A stretch of 64,000 bases of DNA from Alistipes indistinctus YIT 12060 (GCF_025144995.1 NZ_CP102250.1:1922001-1986000), one strand, 5' to 3'; positions 44,252-53,980 are shown, numbered from the stretch's first letter. Notes: generated by a model from the sequence alone, not told the origin. Made by a program: numbers and translations.

Positions 44252-45361
44252 ATGAAACGAATTGTAATCCTCCTGTTGGCGGGTGCGGTGTGCGCATGTG
44301 CACGCTCCTCCAAATCGGGAGAGACGACCACACCGCAGGTGCGCGTCGACAACGATATTATCGCCGTGGCGCCCGGCTCCCCCGTTCTGGAGCGCCTCAC
44401 CACCGGTAAAGTGACTGCCACGCCCTACCGCGCGACGTTCACCACTTCGGGCATGGTGCAGGCGATCCCGGCCCGCTATGCCGAAATCGCGACGCCGTTC
44501 GCCGGACGTATCGTCAAGTCTTTCGTTCGCCTCGGACAGAAAGTCGTGCAGGGCAGTCCCATTTTCGAAATCAGCTCGCCGTCGTTCTTCGACACGGGCA
44601 AGGCCTATTACCAGGCCAAGCAGGAGATGGAGCTCGCGCTCAAAAGCCTGAACCGTGAAAAAGACCTGCTGAAGAACCACGTCGGCGTGGAGAAGGAGGT
44701 CGAGGAGGCCGAGGTCAACTACGAGCTGAAAAAGAAAGATTATGAAAATGCCGTTGCGGCGCTGAAAGTGTACCAGATCGACCCCGGGACGATGGTGCTC
44801 GGCCAGCCGTTGGTGGTGCGTTCGCCGATTGCGGGCGAGGTCGTGAAGGACAATATCGTGCTGGGCCAGTATATCAAAGAGGACGCCGGTCCGCTGGCCC
44901 TGGTCGCCGACCTGAGCAAGGTGTGGGTCGTCGCGCATGTCAAGGAGAAGGATATCCGGCTGATCCAGCGACTTTCGGAGGTCGAGGTACGCCTGACGGC
45001 GATGCCCGACGTTCCGGTCAAAGGAACGGTTTACCACATCAGCGAACTGCTCGATCCCGAGACGCGCTCGGTCGAGGTGCTGATCGAGTGCGACAACCGT
45101 GACCATAGGATGAAACCTTATATGTACGGCACGGTGCAGCTGACCGATGCGGCTACCGAAGCGATGTTGGTTCCGACTTCCGCGATTCTGCAACAGGAAG
45201 AGAGTTGTTATGTGTTGGTCTGCGAAGGTGCAAACCGTTTCCGCAAGGCCGAAGTGACCACAGCGTCGACCGACGGGGACCGGACGGTCGTGCTTTCGGG
45301 CGTTCGTCCCGGCGAAGAGATCGTCACCGGGGGGGCCTTTTACCTGCTTGACGCCCGCTGA
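44252..45361 (+). CDS. RND efflux periplasmic adaptor (CzcB/CusB-like), lipoprotein
   Basis: 369 residues with a lipobox near CACA (Cys16 preferred). The membrane-fusion fold has the barrel/lipoyl part (TPFAGRIVKSFVRLGQKVVQGSPIFEI), a coiled-coil hairpin (about residues 125-180, ALKSLNREKDLLKNHVGVEK), a lipoyl return (VRSPIAGEVVKDNIVLGQYIK) and a beta-barrel domain (KVWVVAHVKEKDI). It links the inner-membrane pump to the outer-membrane channel. czcA follows two bases after its stop. Confidence 0.93.
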   Translation: MKRIVILLLAGAVCACARSSKSGETTTPQVRVDNDIIAVAPGSPVLERLTTGKVTATPYRATFTTSGMVQAIPARYAEIATPFAGRIVKSFVRLGQKVVQGSPIFEISSPSFFDTGKAYYQAKQEMELALKSLNREKDLLKNHVGVEKEVEEAEVNYELKKKDYENAVAALKVYQIDPGTMVLGQPLVVRSPIAGEVVKDNIVLGQYIKEDAGPLALVADLSKVWVVAHVKEKDIRLIQRLSEVEVRLTAMPDVPVKGTVYHISELLDPETRSVEVLIECDNRDHRMKPYMYGTVQLTDAATEAMLVPTSAILQQEESCYVLVCEGANRFRKAEVTTASTDGDRTVVLSGVRPGEEIVTGGAFYLLDAR

Positions 45362-45363
45362 CC

Positions 45364-48300
45364 ATGAAAAAACTGATTCATGCGGCGATACATCGGCGGG
45401 CGCTGATGTTCGTACTGTTCGGCATGCTGGGCGTGCTGGGTTATCTTTCGTGGCGGGGACTGGCCATCGACGCCTATCCCGACATTGCCGACGTGACCGT
45501 GCAGGTCGTTACGCAGGTTCCGGGTCTGGCTGCCGAGGAGATCGAGCAGCAGATCAGCATCCCGATCGAACGCGCGATGAACGGCCTGCCGGGATTGAAC
45601 GTGATGCGGAGCAAGAACACGTTCGGCCTTTCGACGGTCGTGCTGGTGTTTCACGACGGCGTGGACGATTACTGGGCCCGGCAACGGGTGCAGGAGCGCC
45701 TTGCCGATGTCGAACTGCCGTACCATGCCGTTCCGGGACTCAATCCGCTCACGTCGCCGACCGGTGAAATTTTCAGGTATGTCCTCGAGAGTAAGACGCA
45801 CGACCTGCGCGAGCTGACCGACCTGCACAAATGGGTGGTGATCCCGCGCCTGAAACAGGTAACCGGCGTCGCGGACGTGAGCAATTACGGCGGCATCACC
45901 ACACAATACCAGATCGAAATCGATCCGCGCAAGATGGAGCAATACGGCATCTCGTTGGCGGACATCTCCGAGAAGGTCGAAAAGAACAATATCAACGCCG
46001 GCGGCAGTATCGTCTCGCGCGGCGATCTGGGTTACGTGATCCGGGGCATCGGGCTGATCAAGGGGCTCGAGGACCTCGGCAATATCGTCGTAAAGACGGT
46101 CGACGGTGTGCCGGTCTACCTCAATGACATCGGTAAGCTCAAATACGGCAATCTGGAGCGCAAAGGCGTGCTCGGATTCACCGACGAGCAGCGCGACTAT
46201 TCGGACGGTGTCGAGGGCATCGTGCAGATGCTGCGCGGACAGAACCCGTCGGAAGTGCTGAAGGATGTGCACAAGGCGGTCGACGAGCTGAACGGCGACG
46301 TGCTGCCCGAAGGTGTCTCGATCCACCCGTTCATGGACCGTACCGATCTGGTAGGCACCACGCTGCACACCGTTTCCCGCACGCTGCTCGAAGGGATGCT
46401 GCTCGTGCTGCTGGTGCTGATCCTGTTCCTCGGAAGCTGGCGCGGTGCATTGCTGGTGGCCCTTACGATCCCGCTGTCGCTGCTGGTAGCTTTTATCCTG
46501 ATGAAGGTGACCGATATTCCGGCCAACCTGCTTTCGTTGGGGGCGATCGATTTCGGTATTTTGGTCGACGGTGCGATCGTGATGATGGAGACGATCCTCA
46601 AGAAACGCGAAAGCCGTCCCGAAGCCGAACTGACCAAAGAGGGGGTAATCCGCCGGGCGACGCAGGTGGCATGGCCGATCTTCTTTTCGACGGTCATTAT
46701 CATTACCGCTTACCTGCCGCTTTTTGCATTCGAGCACATCGAGAAGAAGCTCTTCACGCCGCTGGCCTATACGGTCGGTTATGCGTTGCTGGGGGCGCTC
46801 GCGGTGGCGTTGCTGCTGATTCCGGGGCTTGCGTTCCTGGCCTACCGCAAACCGCGCAAAACCTACCGGAACCGTTGGCTCGAAAAGCTGACCAATGGAT
46901 ATAACAACCAGATCAAGCGGCTGATGGAACGCCCGAAGGTGATCTTTGCCCCGCTGGCCGCGATTCTCGTGGGCGCGGGCGTGCTGTCGATGACGGTGGG
47001 AAAAGATTTCCTGCCGCCGCTCGACGAGGGATCGATTTGGATTCAGGTGCAGTTGCCGCCCGGCATTTCGATCGAACGGTCGAAGGAGATGGGCGCCGAG
47101 TTGCGCCGGACGCTGGGGAAGTTCGACGAGGTGTCGTACGTGATGACGCAGGTGGGCCGCGACGACGAGGGGGCCGAGGCTTTCTCGCTCTCGCACGTGG
47201 AGGTCGGCGTCGGGCTGAAACCCTACAATACTTGGGAGAGCGGCCGTACGAAGGCCGAGCTGATCGATGCGATGTCGGCCGAGTTGGCGAAGATGCCGGG
47301 TTATTCGGTCGGTTTTTCGCAGCCGATCATCGATATGGTGATGGACCAGATCGCCGGGGCGCACAGCGACTTGGCTGTGAAAATTTACGGCGAAGATCTG
47401 CGGGAGACGCGCCTTATCGCCGAAAAGGTCGAGCATGTGCTCAAGCGGGTGCCCGGTGCGGTGGACGTGGCGGTCGACCAGGAACCGCCGCTGCCGCAGT
47501 TGCAGATCATCGCCGACCGCGACCGCATCGCACAGTACGGACTCAATGTCTCGGACGTGGCCGAACTAATCGAGGTGGCGATCGGGGGTACCTCTATTTC
47601 GCAAATCTTTGTCGGTAGCAAGGTTTACGACGTAACCTGCCGTCTGAACGAGGAGTACCGCAATACGCCTGAAAAGATCGGATCGCTGATGCTGACGACC
47701 GGCGCGGGGACCAAGATCCCGCTTTCGCAGGTGGCCGAAGTAAAGATGACCACCGGTGCGAGCACGATCACCCGCGAAATGAACCGCCGCCACCTGACCG
47801 TACGCGTCAACCTGCGCGGGGTCGACCTGAGTACCTTCCTGCGCAGTGCCGACCGGCTGATCGACAAAGAGGTGAAGTACGACCACGAGGATGTCCACCT
47901 GCAGTGGGCCGGACAGTTCGAGAACCAGAACCGCGCTTATGCCCGGCTCGGTTTCGTCGTGCCGCTGGCCCTCTGTATCATGCTGCTGCTGCTGATCGCC
48001 GCTATGGGTAAATTCCGGCAGGCCGCCGTGCTGATGTGCGTCGTGCCGCTGGCGCTGTTCGGCGGTATGCTGGCGCTCAACGTGCGCGGCATGACATTGA
48101 ACGTTTCGTCGGCCGTCGGTTTTATCGCGCTGTTCGGCGTCGCGATCCAGAACGGCGTGATTATGATTTCACACATCAACATGCTGCGCAGGCAGGAGGG
48201 CGAAGATCTGAAGCAGGCCGTGATCGACGGCACGCGTCACCGGTTCCGGCCGATCCTGATGACGGCGACGGTGGCGGTGCTCGGACTGCTGCCCGCCTCG

Positions 48301-48465
48301 CTTTCGGCCGGTATCGGTTCCGACGTGCAGCGCCCGCTGGCGACGGTGATCGTCTATGGGTTGCTGTTCGCTACGGTCATCACATTGTATGCGCTTCCGG
48401 TGCTCTACTACCTGGTAGAGCGTCGTCATCTGGCGCGTAAAAAACCTGAACCCGAAGAGGTATGA
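45364..48465 (+). CDS. Heavy-metal efflux RND pump (CzcA/CusA family)
   Basis: 1033 residues, the usual RND length, with twelve membrane segments in two halves and two large periplasmic loops (PQLQIIADRDRIAQYGLNVSDV in the second). In helix 4 it has IDFGILVDGAIVMMET: Asp396, Asp402 and Glu409 correspond to the D...D...E proton-relay residues typical of the divalent-cation (Co/Zn/Cd/Ni) group, whereas E. coli CusA differs there. It therefore looks like a CzcA-type pump, with metal specificity inferred. It overlaps the TolC gene by 4 bases. Confidence 0.93.
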   Translation: MKKLIHAAIHRRALMFVLFGMLGVLGYLSWRGLAIDAYPDIADVTVQVVTQVPGLAAEEIEQQISIPIERAMNGLPGLNVMRSKNTFGLSTVVLVFHDGVDDYWARQRVQERLADVELPYHAVPGLNPLTSPTGEIFRYVLESKTHDLRELTDLHKWVVIPRLKQVTGVADVSNYGGITTQYQIEIDPRKMEQYGISLADISEKVEKNNINAGGSIVSRGDLGYVIRGIGLIKGLEDLGNIVVKTVDGVPVYLNDIGKLKYGNLERKGVLGFTDEQRDYSDGVEGIVQMLRGQNPSEVLKDVHKAVDELNGDVLPEGVSIHPFMDRTDLVGTTLHTVSRTLLEGMLLVLLVLILFLGSWRGALLVALTIPLSLLVAFILMKVTDIPANLLSLGAIDFGILVDGAIVMMETILKKRESRPEAELTKEGVIRRATQVAWPIFFSTVIIITAYLPLFAFEHIEKKLFTPLAYTVGYALLGALAVALLLIPGLAFLAYRKPRKTYRNRWLEKLTNGYNNQIKRLMERPKVIFAPLAAILVGAGVLSMTVGKDFLPPLDEGSIWIQVQLPPGISIERSKEMGAELRRTLGKFDEVSYVMTQVGRDDEGAEAFSLSHVEVGVGLKPYNTWESGRTKAELIDAMSAELAKMPGYSVGFSQPIIDMVMDQIAGAHSDLAVKIYGEDLRETRLIAEKVEHVLKRVPGAVDVAVDQEPPLPQLQIIADRDRIAQYGLNVSDVAELIEVAIGGTSISQIFVGSKVYDVTCRLNEEYRNTPEKIGSLMLTTGAGTKIPLSQVAEVKMTTGASTITREMNRRHLTVRVNLRGVDLSTFLRSADRLIDKEVKYDHEDVHLQWAGQFENQNRAYARLGFVVPLALCIMLLLLIAAMGKFRQAAVLMCVVPLALFGGMLALNVRGMTLNVSSAVGFIALFGVAIQNGVIMISHINMLRRQEGEDLKQAVIDGTRHRFRPILMTATVAVLGLLPASLSAGIGSDVQRPLATVIVYGLLFATVITLYALPVLYYLVERRHLARKKPEPEEV

Positions 48466-49976
48466 AAAAGCATTTGGTATTGATTGGTATAGGTGCTGCG
48501 GTATCGTTGGCCCTGCACCGGCAGGCCGTCGCAGATGCGGTTACTGCCCCCGCTGCAAGTTTTGTTACGGATGCCGTCCCGGATACCCTCTCAAGGGGTA
48601 ATGCGGACACTGTCCGGACGGCCTTCCCGGCGGCCACAGCTTCCGTTGCGGCATCCGCTCCGGTTTCCTTCCCTGTTTCTTTTCCCGTTTCAGCCGGAGT
48701 TTCCCGGCCGGAAGGTTCTGCTGGCCTCTCCGGGGCAGCCCTGCCGCTGGCGGGAATGATTCCGGCCTATGGGGCGGTCGAGCGTCCGGTCGGATACGCC
48801 GGATACATGGAACAGGTGGCCCGGCGAAACCTCTCCTATGCGGCAGAAAAACTCAACATGAACATTGCCGAAGCCGGGGTGCGTGCGGCCAGGCTGTTCA
48901 ACGATCCGCAGCTTTCGGTCGAATACGGCAACAACCAGGACTGGAACATGCAGATGGGGCAGGGCATTTCGGGCGAACTGAGCAAAACGTTCTCACCGGG
49001 TAAGCGCAGCGCCAACATCCATTTGGCCGGCAGCGAAAAAGAGCTGACGCAGGCGCTTCTGGACGACTATTTCCGCAACCTGCGCTGCGAGGCGACCCTG
49101 GCTTACCTCGATGCGCTGAAACAAGCCGAACTGTTCCGTGTCAAGCAGAACGCTTACGACAACATGCGGCGGTTGGCCGAGGGAGACAGCGTCAAATTCG
49201 CATTGGGCAAGATCACCGAGGTCGATGCGACGCAAAGCCGCGTCGAGGCCGGCGTGATGCGCAACGATTTGCTGCAGGCCGAGGCGGAATTGCACAATGC
49301 CTTCCTGTCGCTGGGGATGATGCTCGGTAGCGCGACCGATACGCTTTACCTGCCGCAGGGATCGCTTCGCTTGGCCGAACGCGCTTTCCCTGCCGGTATG
49401 CTGGTCGCTTCGGCGCTCGAAAACCGGGCAGACCTGGTCGCTGCGATGCGTAACGTCGATGTCGCACAGCGGGCCGTAACCGTGGCGCGGCGCGAACGTA
49501 ACATGGATTTCGACCTGGCCCTCGGCGTGAACCACAATGGCACCGTTCGCAACGAAATTGCTCCGGCCCCGCGTTTTACCGGTTTTACGGTCGGTCTTTC
49601 GGTACCGCTCAAGTTCTCGAATTTCAACAAGGGAACGGTCGAGGCGGCGCGTTACCGCGAACAACAGGCGCAGACGGCCTATGAGCAGGCACGGTTGCAG
49701 GTGCAGACCGAGGTGATGCAGAATTACCGCCGTTACACGTCGCTGATCGGACAGGTGCGCCATTACGACAACGGACTGCTGGAAAATGCCGCATCGGTGG
49801 TCAAAGGCAAAATTTACAGTTATGACCGCGGCGAAACCTCGCTGCTGGAAGTGCTCAATGCCCAGCGGACTTACGATGAGGTGCGCACACTCTATATCGA
49901 GACGCTGTACAACTATGCCGCGTCGCTGGTCGAACTGGAGACGAGCGCCGGAATCTGGGATATCGCTGTCGAGTAG
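48462..49976 (+). CDS. TolC/CzcC-type outer-membrane efflux channel protein
   Basis: 504 residues. After a signal peptide, residues about 30-110 form an Ala/Val/Ser/Pro-rich, low-complexity stretch that ordinary TolC proteins lack. The channel part has the usual duplicated layout of long helices (YMEQVARRNLSYAAEKLN, EAELHNAFLSLGMML, YREQQAQTAYEQARLQVQTE) with a beta-barrel strand pattern. The stop is followed by a clear terminator. It completes a tripartite efflux set: adaptor, pump and channel. Confidence 0.9.
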   Translation: MKKHLVLIGIGAAVSLALHRQAVADAVTAPAASFVTDAVPDTLSRGNADTVRTAFPAATASVAASAPVSFPVSFPVSAGVSRPEGSAGLSGAALPLAGMIPAYGAVERPVGYAGYMEQVARRNLSYAAEKLNMNIAEAGVRAARLFNDPQLSVEYGNNQDWNMQMGQGISGELSKTFSPGKRSANIHLAGSEKELTQALLDDYFRNLRCEATLAYLDALKQAELFRVKQNAYDNMRRLAEGDSVKFALGKITEVDATQSRVEAGVMRNDLLQAEAELHNAFLSLGMMLGSATDTLYLPQGSLRLAERAFPAGMLVASALENRADLVAAMRNVDVAQRAVTVARRERNMDFDLALGVNHNGTVRNEIAPAPRFTGFTVGLSVPLKFSNFNKGTVEAARYREQQAQTAYEQARLQVQTEVMQNYRRYTSLIGQVRHYDNGLLENAASVVKGKIYSYDRGETSLLEVLNAQRTYDEVRTLYIETLYNYAASLVELETSAGIWDIAVE

Positions 49977-50079
49977 GAGAGCTGCCTCTTTTCCCGGCGG
50001 GGGAATGTCGGTAGGAGACCCTGTCGGGGTGCCGCCGGATGAACTGCCATATGTTTTGGGAAAGGGTTTGGTTTGGATG

Positions 50080-50114
50080 AAGGGGCGCCGCTGCCAAACA
50101 GCGGCGCCCCTTTC
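50080..50114 (+). terminator. Terminator after the efflux operon
   Basis: A 13-bp stem AGGGGCGCCGCTG/CAGCGGCGCCCCT (50081-50093 with 50099-50111), loop CCAAA, followed by TTTC. Confidence 0.85.
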
Positions 50115-50252
50115 GTATCGGTTATACCGGCTCCGTTCTCCGGGCTGTCCTCATCGGCGCTGCGATGCCGGGTGGTCTTTGCCGTCCGATTGACCAGACG
50201 GCCTGACCGACGCCGACCGGAGCAAACCGACACAACCCTTTGACGGATTGTC

Positions 50253-51323
50253 TTATCGCTGTTCTTTGACCGTTTCGATAAACGCTTCGATATTCTCCCA
50301 CGGGATCGCCGGGTCGAGGATATGTGCCGGCGCCACCAGGAATCCGTTCTCGGGACCGAGGGTCGCGATCGTCTTGCGTGTGGCGGCGCGTACTTCGTCG
50401 GGCGTGCCGTGCGGCAGTACCGACTGTACTCCTACGCCGCCCCAGAACGACAGCCGGTCGCCGTAGGTGCGCTTGATCGCCTGTTGGTCGTTGCATTCGG
50501 GTTGTACGGGATTCAGCACTTCGACGCCTGCGTCGATCAGTTCGTCGATCATTCCTTCGATCTTCCCGCAGCTGTGCATGAAAATGATGATGTCGGGATT
50601 CACCTCTTTGGCCGCTGCGACGATCCGTTTGATCCGGGGCTTGAAGTAGGTATTGTAGAGCTCTTTCGAGAACATGAGTCCCTGCTGGCTTACGATGTCG
50701 TCGCCCAGGCGCAGGATATCCACGCCCGCGAGTGCGTATTGCCGCGCCTGCCCCACGCGGATTTGCGCGATCCGCTCGCAGATGGCGTGGGTTAGCTCCT
50801 CGTTGAGCATCATGTCCATCAGGAAGGCCTGCATGTCGCGCATCAGCCATGCCGTTTCGAACAGGGTTTGGTACATCTCGCCGCAGACGGCATAGCCGCG
50901 CTTGTGGAAAGTTGCGACCTGCGTCCTGACCCCTTCGTAGCGGTAGGGGGCATCGAAATCGGGCCACGGATAGGCGTCGATTTCAGCGACTGTTGTGGCA
51001 GTTCCGAGCGGATGGTATTTGAAATCGGGAATTTCGTACAGGGTCGGCACCGATCCGATGCCCCATTCGTCGAACGACGCTTCGGGTTCGACCCCGTCGG
51101 GAAAGAAACGCGTAAAATCGGTTTTGAGCCGGGTGGGGCCCGGAAAGACCGAACGCGTGTCGAAATCGAAATACTCTTCGGGCGGCAGCTCCGAGCCGGT
51201 CTTTTCGCGGTAGGTTTTCATGAGCAGCGGCGTGAATGCGCCCCAGCTGATTTCAAACGGCGTCCGGTCGGGTGTGCCGTTGCGCTTCAGGGCCGTGAGG
51301 ACCCTCTCTCTGGGTGAAGTCAT
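50253..51323 (-). CDS. Uroporphyrinogen decarboxylase (URO-D) family protein
   Basis: 356 residues from ATG 51323 (MTSPRERVLTALKRNGTPDRTPFE), preferred over the upstream in-frame start at 51350. The fold is a URO-D type (beta/alpha) barrel: LAGVDILRLGDDIVSQQGLMFS, IIFMHSCGKIEGMIDELIDAG, ILDPAIPWENIEAFIETVKEQR. The HSCG and metal-ligand-like residues resemble corrinoid or zinc-dependent methyltransferases, not the heme enzyme HemE. No corrinoid protein or MtbA partner is adjacent, so the substrate is open. Confidence 0.85.
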   Translation of the reverse strand: MTSPRERVLTALKRNGTPDRTPFEISWGAFTPLLMKTYREKTGSELPPEEYFDFDTRSVFPGPTRLKTDFTRFFPDGVEPEASFDEWGIGSVPTLYEIPDFKYHPLGTATTVAEIDAYPWPDFDAPYRYEGVRTQVATFHKRGYAVCGEMYQTLFETAWLMRDMQAFLMDMMLNEELTHAICERIAQIRVGQARQYALAGVDILRLGDDIVSQQGLMFSKELYNTYFKPRIKRIVAAAKEVNPDIIIFMHSCGKIEGMIDELIDAGVEVLNPVQPECNDQQAIKRTYGDRLSFWGGVGVQSVLPHGTPDEVRAATRKTIATLGPENGFLVAPAHILDPAIPWENIEAFIETVKEQR

Positions 51324-51358
51324 GGTGGTCGAAAGGTTCAAAAAATTCAAGTGGTTAA

Positions 51359-51366
51359 CAAATATA
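51359..51366 (-). promoter_or_regulatory. -7 box of the URO-D family gene
   Basis: Read on the minus strand it is TATATTTG, 36 bases before the ATG. Confidence 0.45.
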
Positions 51367-51421
51367 GCGATTCGCTGCCGTTCTTCCGGGTCAAAGTGCG
51401 CTTTTCTTACGTCAAATTTGT

Positions 51422-51429
51422 TATATTTG
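51422..51429 (+). promoter_or_regulatory. -7 box of the PepSY-like gene
   Basis: TATATTTG, 120 bases before the ATG at 51549. The stretch between has no other gene. Confidence 0.4.
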
Positions 51430-51548
51430 AAACAAAAGTCACCGGGACCAGGGCCGGCCGGGTGAAATTTTCGTTTTTCGGTCGGATTAGGCCCCGATTT
51501 TGTGTAACCGGGACAGAGAATAGCATAAATCCTTAAACGAAGAAGAGT

Positions 51549-51983
51549 ATGAAAAAGTTATTTGCTTTGTTTATTGGCCTCGCAGCTTTGCAAACCGTGG
51601 CGTGTGCCGACGACAAACCCATCGCACTGAAGGATCTTCCCGCCGCTGCGCAGCAATTCCTCAAACAGTATTTCCCCGATGTCAAGGCGACCTATGCCAA
51701 GGTCGATAACGACCTGTGGGGCAAAAATTATGATGTTCTGATGGCCGACGGCAGCAGTGTCGAATTCGACAAGAACGGCAACTGGACCGATGTCAGCTGC
51801 AAAGCTTCACAAGTGCCCGCCGCGGTAATTCCGCAGGCGATCCGCAACCACGTTGCTCAGCAACATCCCGATCAGCGGATCGTATCGATCGACCGCGATT
51901 CGAAGGATTATGAGGTGAAGCTCAGTAACGGCGTCGAACTGAAATTCGATTTGAAATTCAACCTGATCGGTTTCGACGATTAG
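51549..51983 (+). CDS. PepSY-like (DUF2874) exported protein
   Basis: 144 residues with a signal peptide; a Cys in VACADD may lipidate it, although the lipobox is imperfect. The mature part has two tandem PepSY-like units: LPAAAQQFLKQYFPDVKATYAK...YDVLMADGSSVEFDKNGNW, and IPQAIRNHVAQQHPDQRIVSIDRDSKDYEVKLSNGVELKFD. Such Bacteroidota periplasmic proteins may modulate proteases or envelope stress; the function is unproven. It ends 64 bases before a hairpin. Confidence 0.85.
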   Translation: MKKLFALFIGLAALQTVACADDKPIALKDLPAAAQQFLKQYFPDVKATYAKVDNDLWGKNYDVLMADGSSVEFDKNGNWTDVSCKASQVPAAVIPQAIRNHVAQQHPDQRIVSIDRDSKDYEVKLSNGVELKFDLKFNLIGFDD

Positions 51984-52046
51984 GCGGAGTTCCTGCCTGC
52001 GGTTTGTGGTTTGCAGCCGTTTGGGCGATTCGCGTCAATTGTGACG

Positions 52047-52077
52047 AGAGGGCTGTGCGTTTATCGCACAGCCCTCT
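52047..52077. terminator. Hairpin between the PepSY and histidine kinase genes
   Basis: A 13-bp stem AGAGGGCTGTGCG/CGCACAGCCCTCT (52047-52059 with 52065-52077) with a five-base loop. The T-run is weak (TTG), but it lies between converging genes, where a bidirectional terminator fits. Confidence 0.65.
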
Positions 52078-52264
52078 TGCCTGATTATCTCACGAGTTGT
52101 TTTGACAGGCCCGGTTTTCCCCTCGTTACTTTCCTCCTCCCTCCGTGTTCCCGCGTATGGCGCGGCGCAGGAATTTGGCAAGGATAGACCCTTGCTGCGG
52201 TACGGCAGGATTTTCATTCTCCAAATTGCCGGACTTTCGACAGCATGTGGCATCGTGCCGCCGG

Positions 52265-53929
52265 TCAGACCGGCAGCGTGACCGTAAAGCGGCTGCCTTT
52301 GCCTACTTCGCTTTCAATGCCGATCGTACCGCCGTGCGCTTCGACGAACTCTTTCGAGATCGCGAGGCCCAGCCCGCTGCCCTGTACCTTCGTGCCGGGC
52401 ACGCGGAAGTAGCGGTCGAAGATACTCTTGTGGTAGCGCGGGTCGATGCCCCGGCCGAAGTCCTGCACGTAAATGTCCACCGTTTTGTCGTGTTCCGCAG
52501 CGCCTACGATGATGCGCGATCCTTCGGGCGAATGGTGGATCGCGTTGCTGAGCAGGTTCGTGATGACCCATGCGATCTTTTCGCTGTCGACGAACAGTTT
52601 CGAAATCTTTTCCGGGTACTCCACTTCGACGAAGCAGCCGAAGCGCTCGGCCAGTACGCGCGTCGCACCTACCGCGTATTCGATCAGTTCGATCGGTTTG
52701 GTCACTTTCGGCATCAGTTGCAGTTTCCCGGTTTCGAGCTGGGTCATGTTGAGCAGTTCGCCGGTGATTTTCAGCAACCGGTCCGAGCTTTCCCGGATGC
52801 TCTGCGAGAGGGCTTTCTGTTCGTCGTTCAGCGCCCCGAGGCGGCTGTCCTCAAGCAGCTGCAGGCTCATCAGGATCGACGATATGGGGGTCTTCATTTC
52901 GTGCGAAACGGTCGAGATGAAATTCGTTTTGGCCGAGTCGAGCTCTTTGTACTTGGTGATGTTGTTGAGGATGATTACATTCCCGATGAAGTTCTGCTCT
53001 TTCTCTCCGATCGGGCTGATGTAGAGCGGGATATTCTCCATCTGGAAATAACTCTCTTTGTTATCCGCATAAATTTTGAGCGGCTCGTCGTCCTTTTCGG
53101 ACGAATAGAGACCGCGGATCAGCCTACGCAGCAGGTCGTTGCCGAGGGCCACTTCCGCCGCATTTTTGCCGATCACGTCGATCGGTTTGAGGTTCAGGAT
53201 CGTAAAAGCCTCGTTGTTCATAAAGAGAATCTTCTTGTCGGGGTCGAGCCCGATGATCGGTTCGTGCAGGCTGTTGACGATCGCTTCGATCCTTTTTTTG
53301 TTCGTCATCAGGTCCTCGACCGTGCTGCGCCGGTACTCCGACAGTTTTTCGGCCATCTTGTTGAACGATTCGGCAACGGTTTTGAACTCTTTGTTGTGTT
53401 TAAAGTCCAGCCGCTTATCGTAGTTGAAATTCGCGATTTCGAGAATTCCCTCTTTCAGCATTGTAATCGGCTTGACCACGCCGCGCGGGAAGCGTATCAG
53501 GAAAACGAATGCGATCAGCACGCAGAGCACCGCGGTGATCGCCAGCCACCACATCGCCTCTTCGGACGCATCGCTCAACAGGCGGCTTTTGGCCTGGATT
53601 GCGGCCATGTTCAACTCCATGATGCGGTAGAGGTCGCTGCGGACTAACTGGATCGTGCGAGGTGTGACGGTGTCCTGCAACATCGCGATTCTCTGTTGGA
53701 GCGCACCGGTAGCCTGGAATTCGTCGGCTTCGGTGATGTTCTTCTGCTGCAGCGCGAGGGTTTCCAGCAGTGGCAGCATGGCCGCCGAGTCGTATTCGAT
53801 GCTGTCCAGCGAGGTCATCATGTCGCTTGCGTAGCGCAGCGAATTGTAATTGTCGGCGATGATGTTTACCGATGCCTTCGACAGGTCGCGGATATAACCC
53901 ACCGACTGGATGCCCAGCAGCAGGATCAT
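52265..53929 (-). CDS. Membrane sensor histidine kinase of the Kdp locus, N-terminus apparently frameshifted
   Basis: 554 residues from ATG 53929: part of a first membrane segment (MILLLGIQ), a sensing region, a second segment (WWLAITAVLCVLIAFVFLIRF), HAMP-like region, PAS (IVNSLHEPIIGLDPDKK), HisKA (VSHEMKTPISSI, phosphorylated His) and HATPase_c (NAIHHSPEG, DFGRGID, GSGLGL). A natural start exists at ATG 53978, right after the KdpD-sensor stop, but it is out of frame. Removing one base from the A7 run (plus-strand T 53962-53968) would give MQIQKRLTLGIGVLFAMI, a complete first segment. No ATG, GTG or TTG in the kinase frame lies upstream before a stop. This could be slippage, phase variation or a sequencing error. 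Confidence 0.85.
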   Translation of the reverse strand: MILLLGIQSVGYIRDLSKASVNIIADNYNSLRYASDMMTSLDSIEYDSAAMLPLLETLALQQKNITEADEFQATGALQQRIAMLQDTVTPRTIQLVRSDLYRIMELNMAAIQAKSRLLSDASEEAMWWLAITAVLCVLIAFVFLIRFPRGVVKPITMLKEGILEIANFNYDKRLDFKHNKEFKTVAESFNKMAEKLSEYRRSTVEDLMTNKKRIEAIVNSLHEPIIGLDPDKKILFMNNEAFTILNLKPIDVIGKNAAEVALGNDLLRRLIRGLYSSEKDDEPLKIYADNKESYFQMENIPLYISPIGEKEQNFIGNVIILNNITKYKELDSAKTNFISTVSHEMKTPISSILMSLQLLEDSRLGALNDEQKALSQSIRESSDRLLKITGELLNMTQLETGKLQLMPKVTKPIELIEYAVGATRVLAERFGCFVEVEYPEKISKLFVDSEKIAWVITNLLSNAIHHSPEGSRIIVGAAEHDKTVDIYVQDFGRGIDPRYHKSIFDRYFRVPGTKVQGSGLGLAISKEFVEAHGGTIGIESEVGKGSRFTVTLPV

Positions 53930-53980
53930 TGCGAACAGGACGCCGATGCCCAGTGTGAGTCTTTTTTTGTATCTGCATGG

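Noticed and set aside
45340-47436. 698-residue antisense frame over the RND pump
   Set aside because: Gln/His/Arg-rich shadow of a well-supported gene.
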